A DNA stretch of 64,000 nucleotides, from NCBI GenBank assembly GCA_036365455.1, contig JAWQUS010000003.1:2748001-2812000 (forward strand), given 5' to 3'. Below are positions 19,886 through 30,062 of the stretch, piece by piece (positions within the stretch are counted from its first letter, which is position 1; every line of letters starts with the position of its first letter). The DNA comes from Macrosoma leucophasiata. Its lineage: Eukaryota; Arthropoda; Insecta; Lepidoptera; Hedylidae. Both the position numbers and the translations under genes were made by a program. The notes beneath the pieces are model-generated. The model ran no database searches. It saw nothing but the letters and a program-made list of their open reading frames with translations, and was not told where the DNA came from.

Positions 19886-20236
19886 TGGCAACCCATTATA
19901 CGTCCCACTGCTGGGCACGAGTCTCTCCCCTGTTTGGGGGGAGACCTGGAGCTTACTCCACCACGCTGCTCCAATGCGGATTGGTGGAGGTGGGTGGGTT
20001 AGTGGCCAACCCACTGTCGGATGTTTTCAAACCGCCCATAAGGCCTCCGACAAGGTTTAACGACTGCTATCCATCGATAGCAACCGAGACCGACGGCAAC
20101 GTGCCCTCCGAAGCACGGAAACGCGACTTTAATTTGCCACTAGCGGTCACCCATCACACTACCCGACCGCGCCGGTAGTGCTTAACCGAGCAGATCGCTT
20201 CCGATCTACACCAGCCGCTGGGCCATGCGCGCTTGG
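19886..20236 (-). mobile_element. 5S rRNA-derived SINE, reference copy S3
   Basis: On the minus strand the first 110 nt resemble 5S rRNA. GTTAAGCA (20179-20186) and GATGGGTGACCGC (20143-20155) are the core of the 5S internal control region and have the same 31-nt start-to-start spacing as in animal 5S genes. GTTAAGC lies about 50 nt from the 5' end, again as in 5S. Further on come GTCGGAGGCCTTATGGGCGG, CAGCGTGGTGGAGTAAGC and a tail CCCAGCAGTGGGACGTATAA. That tail resembles the RTE LINE-A terminus CAGCAGTGGACGTC. Likely a Pol III type-1-promoter SINE with a LINE-derived tail. Confidence 0.8.
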
Positions 20237-20509
20237 TTATAGGCGTTACGGATGATACGAGAAGGAGCCAATCGGCAATAGAAACCTACAGCCGCGACAT
20301 CTCATTTTTGCTACTTTTGTAGTTCCGCGGTATTTTCCAATGTTGGATAAGCGGTATTGCAGTATCACCAACGACTTGCAAATTCGTCACTCAATAACTC
20401 GTTTTTGTCTGTGCTTACGTTTGTTACAATTACAACAAAAAAAACAAGTTAAAATTTGTGGAACACATAATACACTTTTATGTAAATTATTTTGGCTCCG
20501 TAAAAAAAC

Positions 20510-20628
20510 CTTTTTTAATGTCAAGAGGGTGACAAGCAATCATACAGCTCACATTGATGTTAAGTGATGACTGCGGCTTATAAACACCTGCACTAAAAAC
20601 CAGAGGTTAAAATGCAGATGCGTTGCCA
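20510..20628 (-). mobile_element. SINE-A 3' half
   Basis: CATACAGCTCACATTGATGT to AAAATGCAGATGCGTTGCC, the subfamily with AACCAGAGGT. Truncated at its 5' side. Confidence 0.65.
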
Positions 20629-21208
20629 GCATTATAAAGGAGATGTTGCAAAAATGTATGGACCTCCGGCCATGTATTGTACACAATATCATTAACAGGC
20701 AAAATCAATATGAAAACGTTTTTTTACAGCATATTTTCACTTATTTAGCTTTGTTTGCAGTTACAAAACATTATTTGCAATTAGAATTGCAACTCAAAAC
20801 CAACATGGCGAATATGGCGGGCGATGTCATTTTGACAAATTCCACTAATAATCGATACTAACCGATTTCCAATTTAAAGAAATTCATCGGAACTTCTTTA
20901 AATTGATCGATTCGATACATCGTTTTTTTGTTAATATGTGACGCATTAGTTTTGTTTTATCTACATAGGTACTATCCCAAGCATAGGCTGTCTCGCCGCC
21001 GCGTTGTACATGGTTGAAAATTATAAAAAAAAATGTGGTTGTAACTCTAAAATATATTAATAAATAAAAGAATTGTATTTTTTTCGGATTCTTCTTTAAT
21101 TTACCCATTTTTTGAGGTAGTGTACGAACCAGAGCCGAGCTCGCAACATCTCTTTTGTAGAAGACTCATGAGTTTACGTTTTTTTTAGAAACAGGAGATA
21201 TGAAATTC
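20629..21208. other. Gap without genes
   Basis: No coding sequence recognised; the frame 20643-20861 has no domain features. Confidence 0.5.
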
Positions 21209-21930
21209 TACGGAACTCTTTGCCTGTGAGTCCGACTCTCAATTGACCGATTTTTCACTATCTAGAGACATCGTAAAACAAAGGAATTGTATCTTACGTA
21301 GAGTGGAGAGGGTTCGTAATGGGCTTCTATTCAAATGAAATGTTGTGATGTTTACTACGAGGCAAGTACATATTTTGACTTCAGAAATTAATCACAAACT
21401 GTTTAGAAATAAATAATATTTCGAGCGAAAACCGAACCTGCGACCTTCTTAGGATAACCAGTCCAGCCGCTTCACCACTTTGCTACCGAAGACCCCATAC
21501 ATTGGTTATCCTAAGGTCGCAGGTTCGATTTTTGCTGTAAATATTTTTTTCTTACCAACCTGCATGAAGACAAATTTTATATTCAATTTCTAAATTCACT
21601 CGTCTTTGTTATTGTTACACAAAAATAAAATCATGGCTACCATTTTGACTTAAATACGAAAACTTAATTTTTTCAACAAAATGAGATTTAATCGACCATT
21701 GGCTTTTATGTAAAATGCTGAACAAAATACCGAAATTAGTTAATAAGTACAAAAAATATCTCAATCCTACGGAATCGTGTGCTTGTAAGTCCGACTCGCA
21801 CTTGGCCGATCTTTTTACTATCAAGTGACGTCGTAAAGCAAAGGAATTGTCCCACGTAGAGTGGCTGGGGTTGGAAATGCGATTCTATTCAAATGAACTA
21901 TTGTGATGTATAAAGCAAGTCTATATTTTG
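21209..21930 (+). repeat. Direct repeats flanking a tRNA-derived hairpin
   Basis: 21209-21372 and 21770-21930 share GTCCGACTC, AAAGGAATTGT, CGTAGAGTGG and TTCTATTCAAATGAA. Each starts with the GAGTCCGACTC / CACTTGGCCG word that also ends the repeat at 35642-36214. About 75-80 percent similar by eye. Confidence 0.6.
21420..21546. repeat. tRNA-derived SINE hairpin
   Basis: A minus-strand tRNA-like unit with D-arm, anticodon-arm and T-arm remnants (TTCGGTAGCAAAGTGG, GGTTATCCTAAG, GTCGCAGGTTCG) at 21424-21497 is followed by an inverted copy of its 3' half at 21513-21546. The arms differ by a 3-nt indel and two substitutions. Same architecture as 18603-18727 but a different tRNA-like source (relative at 28738-28815). 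Confidence 0.75.
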
Positions 21931-21961
21931 TCATTACGTATGCATATCACTGCGCTGATGT

Positions 21962-22426
21962 TTTTTTTGTGAGATAAGATTTTCAAGTATGCAATACACG
22001 TTGATAGCAAGTGAATACTGCTTGGGTATCTACACATAATCTGGAGCTATCAATGCGAATGTTGTGCCATTTCTGAGCCTAAGGGTCATATTTTTACTGG
22101 TGATAGAGCTCAAGTGATGGAGCTCGCGGGCGTAGGCACCACTGCATTACCTAATATCACAGTATATAGGTAATTAACACGTTCGTTTTCTTTAGACTGT
22201 GCTAATATACTTGCCGCTAAATGGTAGTGTTCAGCACTATCATGTTCCGGTCAGGTGGTAATGTACGGCCCTGTTATTTCCGGCACAGAGGCATAACACC
22301 TTAGGCCTCAGGACTCATCTGCATTTTTACTATGGTCTTTCTGTGGGTGTCTATAGGCTGCATTGGTCACTTAACATTAATGTGAACTGCATGCTTGTTT
22401 GCCACTTCCATTACATAAATAATATC
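21962..22426. mobile_element. SINE-A inverted pair: diverged (-) copy, then (+) full copy
   Basis: 21962-22094 is an old minus fragment. 22096-22426 is a plus copy from TTACTGGTGATAGAGCTC to CCATTACATAAATAA. The plus copy carries a 51-nt insertion (22157-22207). Confidence 0.7.
22157..22207. repeat. 51-nt mini-insertion inside SINE-A
   Basis: Flanked by CTAATAT (22151-22157 and 22202-22208), a likely 7-bp duplication. Its 24-nt core at 22178-22201 occurs again, exactly and in reverse orientation, at 44294-44317. Confidence 0.7.
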
Positions 22427-22433
22427 TCACTAG

Positions 22434-22902
22434 AGCCACCCGGCACCCGAACAGCGCCCGACCGCCTCGAGCGGTCTGCGCTCATTACATTCGCCTCGAC
22501 CGCAAGTCGTCAAGTCGCGAGCGGCCACCACTAGATTGTCTTGAGTTGACTTTGCATTGCTAGCTCACTGTTCCCAAGTGGACCGCGAATTGGTAGAATG
22601 GTCAATATGTAGAATATGTAGAATGGTCAACACTAACCTTCTTTAGATGTTTTAAAGGTGAATGAAGAATGAAGAATGCATACCTATGGTACTTACCATA
22701 GGGACGCATTCTAGCTCTTTATGTGGTCCACGCGCGGACGACGAGTGGACCACTCGGTGACCACTAGCTTGTCTTGAGTTGACTTTTCATTGCCAACTCA
22801 CTGTTCCCAAGTGGACCGCAAATTGGTAGAACGGTCATTATGTGGAATATGTAGAATGGTCAACACTAACCTTCTTTAGATGTTTTAAAGGTGAATTAAG
22901 GC
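22434..22902. repeat. GC-rich repeat with internal direct duplication
   Basis: Starts GAGCCACCCGGCACCCG, shared in reverse with 12660-12918. The segment from CTTGAGTTGACTT through CTTTAGATGTTTTAAAGGTG occurs twice (about 22541-22667 and 22772-22902, 231 bp apart, over 90 percent identical). Confidence 0.65.
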
Positions 22903-23216
22903 CGGAGTTTAATGGAGCCCAATGATAGGTACTATAGGTACGCATTCTAGCTCTTTATTTTATGGTATCAAAGTGCACATTGGAAATTCTCTGGCCATTG
23001 AAACCGATACAAAATACAGGCTTTGCTCTCCCAAAGGAGCTAAGTAACGTTTTCTATTAGAAAAGCCGTTTATATTTCGCGTGGGCGAAGTAATGTGACC
23101 TTTCGATGTAAGAAATATATTATGTTTACTAGATATTAGAAATTATTGTGTATTATGTTAGCACAATATGTGGTAAACAGCTTACCTATGATGATATCTG
23201 TATCTCATAATAATGA
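22903..23216. other. Gap without genes
   Basis: Nothing recognised. Confidence 0.5.
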
Positions 23217-23588
23217 CAACCCATTATACGTCCCACTGCTGGGCACGAGTCTCTCCCCTTTTTTTGGGGGGAAAGCCTGGAGATTACTCCACCACGCTGC
23301 TCCAATGCGGGCTGTTGGGGATATTTGAAAAACATCCGCTGTCGGATGTTTTTCAAACCGCCTCAAGGCCTCCGACAAGGTTTAACGACTGCTATCTATC
23401 GATTGCAACCGGGACCGCGTTTCCGTGCTTCGGAGGGTACGTTAAGCCATCGCTTAACGTACCCTCCACGGAAAAGCGCATTTTTAATTTGCCACTAGCG
23501 GTCACCCATCACACCCCTGACCACGCTCGTATCACTTAACCGAGTAGATCTCTTACGATCTACACCAGCCGCTGGGCCATGCGCGCTT
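23217..23588 (-). mobile_element. 5S rRNA-derived SINE, copy S4, with internal inversion
   Basis: Keeps the tail (CAGCAGTGGGACGTATAATG reading minus), GATGGGTGACCGC, and the 5S-like head with GGTTAAGTGATACGAGCG. Inside, 23412-23470 is an inverted duplication: the GCTTCGGAGGGTACGTTAAG segment is immediately followed by its reverse complement. Confidence 0.75.
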
Positions 23589-23696
23589 CTGTATCTCATG
23601 GACATGTAATAAATTTAGTCCGAATTTATTCCCGAAGTTAATAGATGAGCTAGTTTATCAGTCCGCCGGCGGGCCCCTGCAGCATGACACCTTAGA

Positions 23697-23960
23697 TACT
23701 GGCAACGATAATGGCAAACTGGCGTGAAGTTCATATTGATGATAAGTGAATGGCGAAACCTATAGACATCTATATATAAACCAAAATGCAGATGCTTTGC
23801 CATATTTGAGGCATACAGACAATACAACTAAGGTCTCAGGGTGGCAACGCATCTGCATTTTGACCTCTGGTTTTTGTGTAAATTGCTGCAATCATCTTTT
23901 ATAACATCGATGTGAAATGCATGCTTGTTTGCCACCAGAAAACACATTACATTAAAAAAA
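23697..23960. mobile_element. SINE-A tail-out inverted pair
   Basis: A minus-oriented fragment (23697-23829, reading CAAAATGCAGATGCTTTGCC) meets a plus-oriented fragment (23830-23960, GGTGGCAACGCATCTGCATT to ACATTACATTAAAAAA). Together they form an imperfect palindrome around 23829. Confidence 0.65.
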
Positions 23961-24404
23961 CAATACTAATATAAACAAATATCACATAACGCTGTCACTA
24001 TGTACTACAAACACGATTTTCACTTTTCTCTCATTAAGTGAAAGCAAACACTTTTTAAGCACTTGTTTACGCAACAGTCCAATACTTATCAATTCATTGC
24101 ACTTTATTAAATTAATTGTACAGTCGTGCACAGTCGATATAGGTACATTTCGTCGTTCCGCAGATGTGGCGGGATTACGCCGCCTCGCCAAATTAATTTT
24201 CCGGTAATAAATTCTGGCTGTATAGGAATTATGAGCATTATATAAATTACGGTGTCCCGCTATGGATATTGTTTCAAGGTGAGCTTATAGCATGACTTGC
24301 TGGCACGGCATAATATATGTGACTGAAAATTTCGTTGTCTAAGGCCTTTCGTGGTGAACAATATTTGAATAGACGCGAAAAATGTACGGTACAATTTTGT
24401 TCTT
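23961..24404. other. Gap without genes
   Basis: No coding frame or repeat recognised. Confidence 0.5.
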
Positions 24405-24694
24405 TTTTATGTAACCGAAGTGGCAAACAAGCATGCAGTTCACATTGATGTTAAGTGATGACTGCAGCCTATAGACACCCACACAAAGACTAAGGTCAAA
24501 ATGCAGATGCGATATCACTCCTGTGGCCTAAGGTGTTATGCATCTGTGCCGAAAAATTACAGGGCCGTAAATAACCACCTGACCGGAACACGATAGTGCT
24601 GAACACTACCATTTAGCGGCAAGTATATTAGGTAATGCGGTGGTGCCTATCAGTCTATCAGCGAGCTCCGCCACTGGAGCTCTACCACCAGTAA
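24405..24694 (-). mobile_element. SINE-A, full-length
   Basis: TTTTTTATGTAACCGAAGTG to GGAGCTCTACCACCAGTAAA. A short substitution replaces the CGCCCGCG segment near the 5' end (CAGTCTATCAGCGAGC). Confidence 0.8.
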
Positions 24695-24928
24695 AATGAG
24701 TGAAATGTTGATTTGTGTTCGATTTTTAAATGTGATTTTACACTTCTTACTAACACTTAACATTAAGTTAAAAATACTTCTGCTTTGAGGAGACCCTGTC
24801 CCACTATGAAAATAGTTATTAAGCATTATTTTAATACTTATGTACTTAATAAACTTATAATTTTATTGTTATCCACTAATCACTTTTTTTACATAAGTAT
24901 ACCTATAGTGAAAGTACATTAATCATGA

Positions 24929-26505
24929 TATTTTTTTTTATGCCTGAAGGTTGACAGACAAGCAAACGCCATTTTTGAGGAACCCCATATTGTAGCACCG
25001 AGGGAGCACCTCAGAGGGAAGTTCGTTCCACAATTTACACGTTCTGGGCAGGAACGAACGTGAAAACCGCACTGTTGAGCACTGCCAGGTGTCCAGTCGG
25101 TGTGGGTGGAACTTCTCTCTTCGGCGGGTAGTACGGTGTAGAAAAAGAGACGGTGGCACCATGTCAAACAGTTCAGCAGAGCACTCACCATTGTAGAGAC
25201 GGTACAACACGCACAGACTCCCAATGTCTCTGCGCAGGCTCAGATGTTCGAGCCTGTCAGTAAGTCCTGGGTCGTTAACAATACGAATGGCGCGTTTTTG
25301 TAGGGAGTCAAGTGGACCAAGCTGGTATTTGGGGGCTCCCGCCCACAAATGAGAGCAGTATTCCAGATGGGGCCGCACTTGGACCTTTTAAAGCTGTAGT
25401 AGCTGCACCGATGTGAAATACTGCCTCGCTTTGTTAAGCACCCCCAACTCTTTGGATGCCAACTTGGTCTTACACTTAATGTGACTCCCGAATTGCACTT
25501 CGTTCGATATGTCAACGCCCAGGATGCCGATACTCTTACCAACGGCGAGCGGAACGCCCTGGAACTGTGGTGCTACAATGAATGGGTTTTTTTTGCGGTG
25601 AACGCGCAGACTTGTATCTTCGAGGGGTTAAACTGTACTAAATTAAGTCGACCCCAATCCGAGACTCGCTTCAGAGAGTGCTCGATTTCAGACACAAGTC
25701 TAGTCCTGCTTTCCTCGATAAGTGTCCGGGAGGCATTTGCACGGCTAGTGTAGTGTGCATCTCCCGTACTATCATCGGCATAGCAATGCAAATTAGAGTT
25801 TTGCTCCAATATTTCATTGATATGCAGAAGAAAAAGCGTGGGAGATAGCACAGAGCCTTGCGGCACACCAGCGTTGATAGGTAGTCTGTCTGAGCGCTGA
25901 CCGTCAACTAAGACTTGTAACGCTCAGACAGAAAGCTGGCTGTCCAGTTGCATAGCCTCTCGGGAAGATCGTAGGATGGAAGTTTCGCGAGGAGTGCCCT
26001 GTGCCTGACCCGGTCAAAGGCCTTAGCAATGTCCAGGCTTACAGCCAATGCCTCCCCACTCTTGTCCAAGGCGTGGGACCAATGGTGCGTGAGATATACT
26101 ACTAGAAGATCACCAGCAGATCTGCCATGACGAAATCCATATTGGCGGTCACTGATCAGCTGATGATCCTCTAGATACTGCAGCAGTTGAGCATTGATCA
26201 CACGCTCCATGACTTTTCAGAGTAGGGAGGTTATTGCTATGGGCCTATAATTTGCCGGGTCACTGAGATCCCCTTTTTTGGGTATCGGGTGCACGAGGGC
26301 GGTCTTCCACGCAGACGGTACGGTTCTTTGATCGTAGGAAAGCGAGAACAGGCGCGTCAGAACGGGGGTCAGCTCGAGAGCGCACATCTTCAACACCACC
26401 GCAGGGACGGAGTCCGGCCCACTCGACTTCTTGACGTCAAGGGATAAAAGAGCTCGCCTGACGTTCTTCTGAGTGAATTTGACGTCAGGCATAGAGCTTT
26501 TACAG
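24929..26505 (-). mobile_element. 5'-truncated CR1/Jockey-superfamily LINE
   Basis: About 1.58 kb, minus strand, ending in CTTCAGGCATAAAAAAAAA at 24929-24950. It covers the RT domain and the C-terminus but no endonuclease and no RNase H. The boundary at 26495-26505 is where similarity to an RT frame ends. Confidence 0.8.
24938..26492 (-). pseudogene. CR1/Jockey-like reverse transcriptase, four disabling changes
   Basis: Reading 5' to 3' on the minus strand: MPDVKFTQKNVRRALLSLD, SSGPDSVPA, PIPKKGD, NYRPIA; then YGFRHGRS, LDIAKAFDRV; then [11 protein letters not shown] and the catalytic YADD; then RPHLEYCSHLWAGAP and LWNELP. Disabling changes: TGA at 26217-26219 within SLL-KVMERV; a frameshift near 25905; a one-base loss in an A-run near 25590; TAA at 25388-25390. 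YADD itself is intact. EYCSHLW followed by RAIRIV favours the CR1 side (Zenon-like), but the clade is tentative. Confidence 0.85.
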
Positions 26506-26530
26506 TTTTTTTGATTAGTGGATAATAATA

Positions 26531-27147
26531 AAAAATGTGTTAATTGTACGATGAGATCTTGGTGACAAGATAATCATAATATTAATACGTGAAGCGAAAA
26601 CTAAGGACCCCTTTTTACGGATATTGCGCGGACGGAGGAGTATGTAGCACAGTTATAGTTATAGTATAGGAGAAGTGGAGAACGCTAATATTTTTATGTG
26701 TGTGTTATTAATAATTATGTGTGTAGGTTTGTACATTTTTGTTGTACCCAGAAACAGCCTGTAGGTATTTCCAGATGATAAATTGAGGAAATAACAATAT
26801 AAACATTTGACAACACAATTTCCCGGTAAATAGATAACGGCACCTAAGATGATACTTTCGGGGTTTTTGTTTCATCACAAAATCATTTATAATGTTTAGT
26901 TTTTCTGAAAAGGATGATTCGAATCGCATGTCAATAAATTATAGGGATGTCTGTTACTGAAAATATTGTTTCCCTTTCAACCTTTAGAAAGAGTCCTGAA
27001 ATAGATATTCCGTGCGTTACTTTGTGTTCAAAATGATAACTGTCCTGTGACTGTAAATCACAACCAACACATATTTTTGTGAAAATCCACATACTCCAAA
27101 TCGCCAGGAACTGGTATTAAATTTGAATACGCCTTTGAAAAATTTGA
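26531..27147. other. Repeat-poor gap
   Basis: No SINE, LINE or MITE recognised; no coding frame. Together with 27148-28149 it is among the least repetitive parts of the window. Confidence 0.5.
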
Positions 27148-27935
27148 ACGCCACTACGTTCGCGATGATCGAGTGAACAGCTTTGTGACCATCCTGTGAA
27201 AGAAATATCTTGTTAGTTATAATGCCCTAACGAGTCCCGTAACGAGGTGTCTGCAGGCAACTAAATGGGATTAATTTCAGCCCGCTATCAGGTGTAGGCC
27301 AATATGGTTTTAACTTAATATCTACCCGCTGAAAATGTATAATTGAAACGAGTGTAATAGATCCTATAATGACGCTTTTAGAAAAAATTGAAATGAATTC
27401 ACCTTATTTGAAGTGTTCAACGTTCAAAGCCGCCTTTGTGAAAAGATAAGCTTCAGTTGTGGAACTCGAATGCGTAGAACCAGTTTTCCTAATTTATCTT
27501 TCGCTAAATTATTTTGGTTTGGAATTGCTTTGGTTCTATGGCTGTTTGTTACAAACAGTCTTTAATTTAGTGTGCCTTCTGGTATAGGACTCTTCTAGCT
27601 CCTTAGCTCATTTTCCTCTTACTTGTTTTCCTCTGCTGCTTTAACAATTTCTTGGGTACCAGTCTTTTATTATTCTTCGCCATTTTAACGACCTGCTCTC
27701 AAAATTTGAACACGGGCTTATAAATGAACGTCACCATGTTCGCGGTAATCGAGTGAACAGCTTTGTCACTATCCTTTTAAATAAATATTTTGTTAGTTAT
27801 AATGCCTTAACGAGTCCCGTAACGAGGTGTCTGCAGGCGACTAAATGGGATTAATTTCAGCCCGCTATGGTGTAGGCCAATATGGTTTTAACTTTATACC
27901 TACCCGCTGAAAATTTGTAATTGAAACGCGCTTAT
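27148..27935 (+). repeat. 215-bp direct repeat in a repeat-poor stretch
   Basis: About 27150-27375 and 27722-27935 share CGAGTGAACAGCTTTG, CGAGTCCCGTAACGAGGTGT, GACTAAATGGGATTAATTTC and GTAGGCCAATATGGTTTTAA. A block of 60-70 bp is nearly unchanged while the flanks diverge. No ORF, TIR or tail noticed. Between the copies is AT-rich sequence. Confidence 0.7.
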
Positions 27936-28149
27936 AATGATGCATTTATTTATTTATTTAATACAGCAACAAAGCTCATCATAGTGTTAGTAACAATATT
28001 ACTTAATTTATGTTAGTATTCCTATACTAAAATTAAACTTAAATAATTTTCACTATCACTTTGTGAATCACTGCTACACGTCCAGTATAGAGGTGGATAG
28101 CTTGCAGCAGTGATTCACATATAGACAATCCAACCTGCTCGAAATACAG

Positions 28150-28378
28150 TTCAGGATAATATTGCCGCTAAATGGTAGTGTTCAGCACTATCGTGTTCCT
28201 GTCAGGTGGTAATGTACGGCCCTGTAATTTCCGACACGGAGGCATAACACCTTAGGCCTCAGGAGTGGTAACGCATCTGCATTTTGACCTTGGTTTTTGT
28301 GTGGGTGTCTATAGGCTGCAATCATCACTTAACATCAATGTGAACTGCATGCTTGTTTGCCACTTCCACTACATAAAA
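28150..28378 (+). mobile_element. SINE-A, 5'-truncated
   Basis: Starts at TTGCCGCTAAATGGTAGTG and runs to CCACTACATAAAAAG. Otherwise close to the consensus. Confidence 0.8.
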
Positions 28379-28737
28379 AGGGCTGTCTCGCACCCGGCGC
28401 ACCGGGAAGCGCATCGTTTTCTCATTGTCGTATAAATTTAGGGATTATTTCAAAAGATTGCAGTACATTACCGGTCGAAGTGTGCTATGTTCAAAGCTTC
28501 TAGAAGATTTTGGTTATGGGTACCATATCCATTTTTTTTACCCCATTACGTAATTAATTAGCCGTTAGTTCAATGTAGTGTGCTATGATGGCTATTTACG
28601 GCTCCGTTATTTCTGACTCAAGAGATATATATAGATATCAACGTTCTAAGTTTATATACTCGTAGATGTCAGTATAAACAGTTTGTGCGTAACGTTAATC
28701 ACATACAAAATGAAGAGATGAGAATGATAAAAAAATG
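28379..28737. other. Gap without genes
   Basis: Nothing recognised apart from a GC-rich scrap at 28383-28415. Confidence 0.45.
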
Positions 28738-28815
28738 ATCTTGGGCGGGATTCGAATCTGCGACGTCTGGATAACTACCCCAGGCACTTTATCACTCAGC
28801 TACCAAAATTTATCA
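28738..28815 (-). repeat. tRNA-like repeat unit
   Basis: Minus strand: GGTAGCTGAGTGATAAAGTG, GGGTAGTTATCCAGACG and GCAGATTCGAATCCCGCCC, a B-box-bearing tRNA-derived unit related to 21424-21497. A partial second copy of the D-arm (ACTACCG... reversed) lies next to it. Not a convincing functional tRNA. Confidence 0.5.
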
Positions 28816-29091
28816 CTAAACTACCGATTCTTCACATCCGACCATCGATTTTATATTTCCCTTTTCATTGCGTTACGATTATGATCGAAATTCAAGAAAT
28901 GTTGCTAATAACTGTGCTTATATCACTAGGTACTCCCGAGCCAATATGACCTGTACCGCAAAAAAAATATTTAGAAATTATGTCCTATTTTGGTAGCACA
29001 ACCAGTATATATTTTTTTATGTAACAAAGGTTGCAAACAAGCATGCAGTTCACATCGATGTTAAGTGATGAATGCAGTCTATACACACCCT

Positions 29092-30052
29092 ACCACACGC
29101 CACTATGTCGGTCCGGCTTCAGGATCAGAACTCGAAACCTATCCAACTGCAGCGAGTTGTGAGACAGGGAGATGTTATATCTCCGAAACTGTTCCCCGCT
29201 GCATTGGAAGACGTCTTCAAGCTTCTGAACTGGAAAGGACTCGGCATCAATGTTAACGGCGAGAACATCTCCCACCTCCGGTTTGCAGATGCTATCGTAG
29301 TCATGGCTGAGACTCTGGAAGACCTTAGCACAATGCTCAATGACCTCAGTAGGGCCTCCCAACGAGTGGGCCTTAAAACGAGCATGGACAAGACGAAGAT
29401 CATGTCAAATGTCCATGTTACACCCACTCCTGTTATGGTCGAGGGTACAACACTCGAAGTTTTTGACGATTATGTATACCTGGGACAAACGGTCCAGTTA
29501 GGTCGGTCCAACTTCGAGGAAGAGGTCAATCGCCGAATCCAACTCGGTTGGGCAGCGTTCGGGAAGCTACGATACATCTTCTCGTCCGACTTACCGCAGT
29601 GTCTCAAGAAAAAGGTCTTTGATCAGTGTGTGTTGCCAGTGATGACTTATGGAACAGAAACGTGGTCGCTCACTATGGGCCTCATAAGGAGGCTCAAGGT
29701 CACTCAGAGAGCAATGGAGAGAGCTATGCTCGGAGTTTCTCTGCGAGATCGAATCAGAAATGAGGAGATCCGCATGAGAACTAAAGTTACCGACATAGCT
29801 CACCGAATAGCGAGACTCAAGTGGCAGTGGGCAGGGCACATAGATCGAAGAACTGACGGCCGTTGGGACAGAGCAGTTCTCGAGTAGCGACCGCGTACCG
29901 GAAAGCGAAGCGTAGGCAGGCCCCCCACAAGATGGACCGACGACCTGGTGAAGGTCGCGGGCAATCGCTGGATGAGGGCGGCCCAGGACCGTTCGTTGTG
30001 GCACTCTTTGGGGGAGGCCTTTGTTCAGCAGTGGACGTCTATTGGCTGAAAT
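29092..30052 (+). pseudogene. RTE reverse transcriptase C-terminal half
   Basis: The frame begins inside RT: VVRQGDVISPKLF, then LRFADAIVVMAE, GLKTSMDKTK, DYVYLGQ, and the C-terminal VLPVMTYGTETW, RAMERAMLGVSLRDR. The catalytic box is Phe-Ala-Asp-Ala where RTE enzymes have FADD; the fourth residue is GCT at 29291-29293, one substitution from GAT. A TAG (29885-29887) interrupts VLE-RPRTGKRS, probably from TGG. Past it the same frame runs on (GRPPTRWTDD) to TGA at 30050-30052. No frameshift is seen. Confidence 0.85.
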
Positions 30053-30062
30053 GATGATGATG
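29092..30062 (+). mobile_element. LINE-A: RTE-clade LINE, 5'-truncated
   Basis: Inserted in SINE-A with the 9-bp duplication ACACACCCT at 29083-29091 and 30063-30071. It ends with GGCTGAAATGATGATGATGA, the short TGA-repeat tail typical of RTE elements, rather than poly(A). Truncated copies of the same 3' end lie at 40416 and 63554. Confidence 0.85.

Larger units (their letters stand above)
24864..26530. repeat. 19-bp inverted repeat bracketing the CR1/Jockey-like LINE
   Basis: 24864-24882 (TATTGTTATCCACTAATCA) is the reverse complement of 26512-26530 with one mismatch. A target-site duplication would be direct, so this is something else. Confidence 0.6.

Noticed and set aside
19886..20236. 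A true 5S rRNA gene
   Set aside because: Only the internal-control-region words are kept; the rest is too diverged and is fused to a non-5S body with a LINE-like tail, in five dispersed copies.
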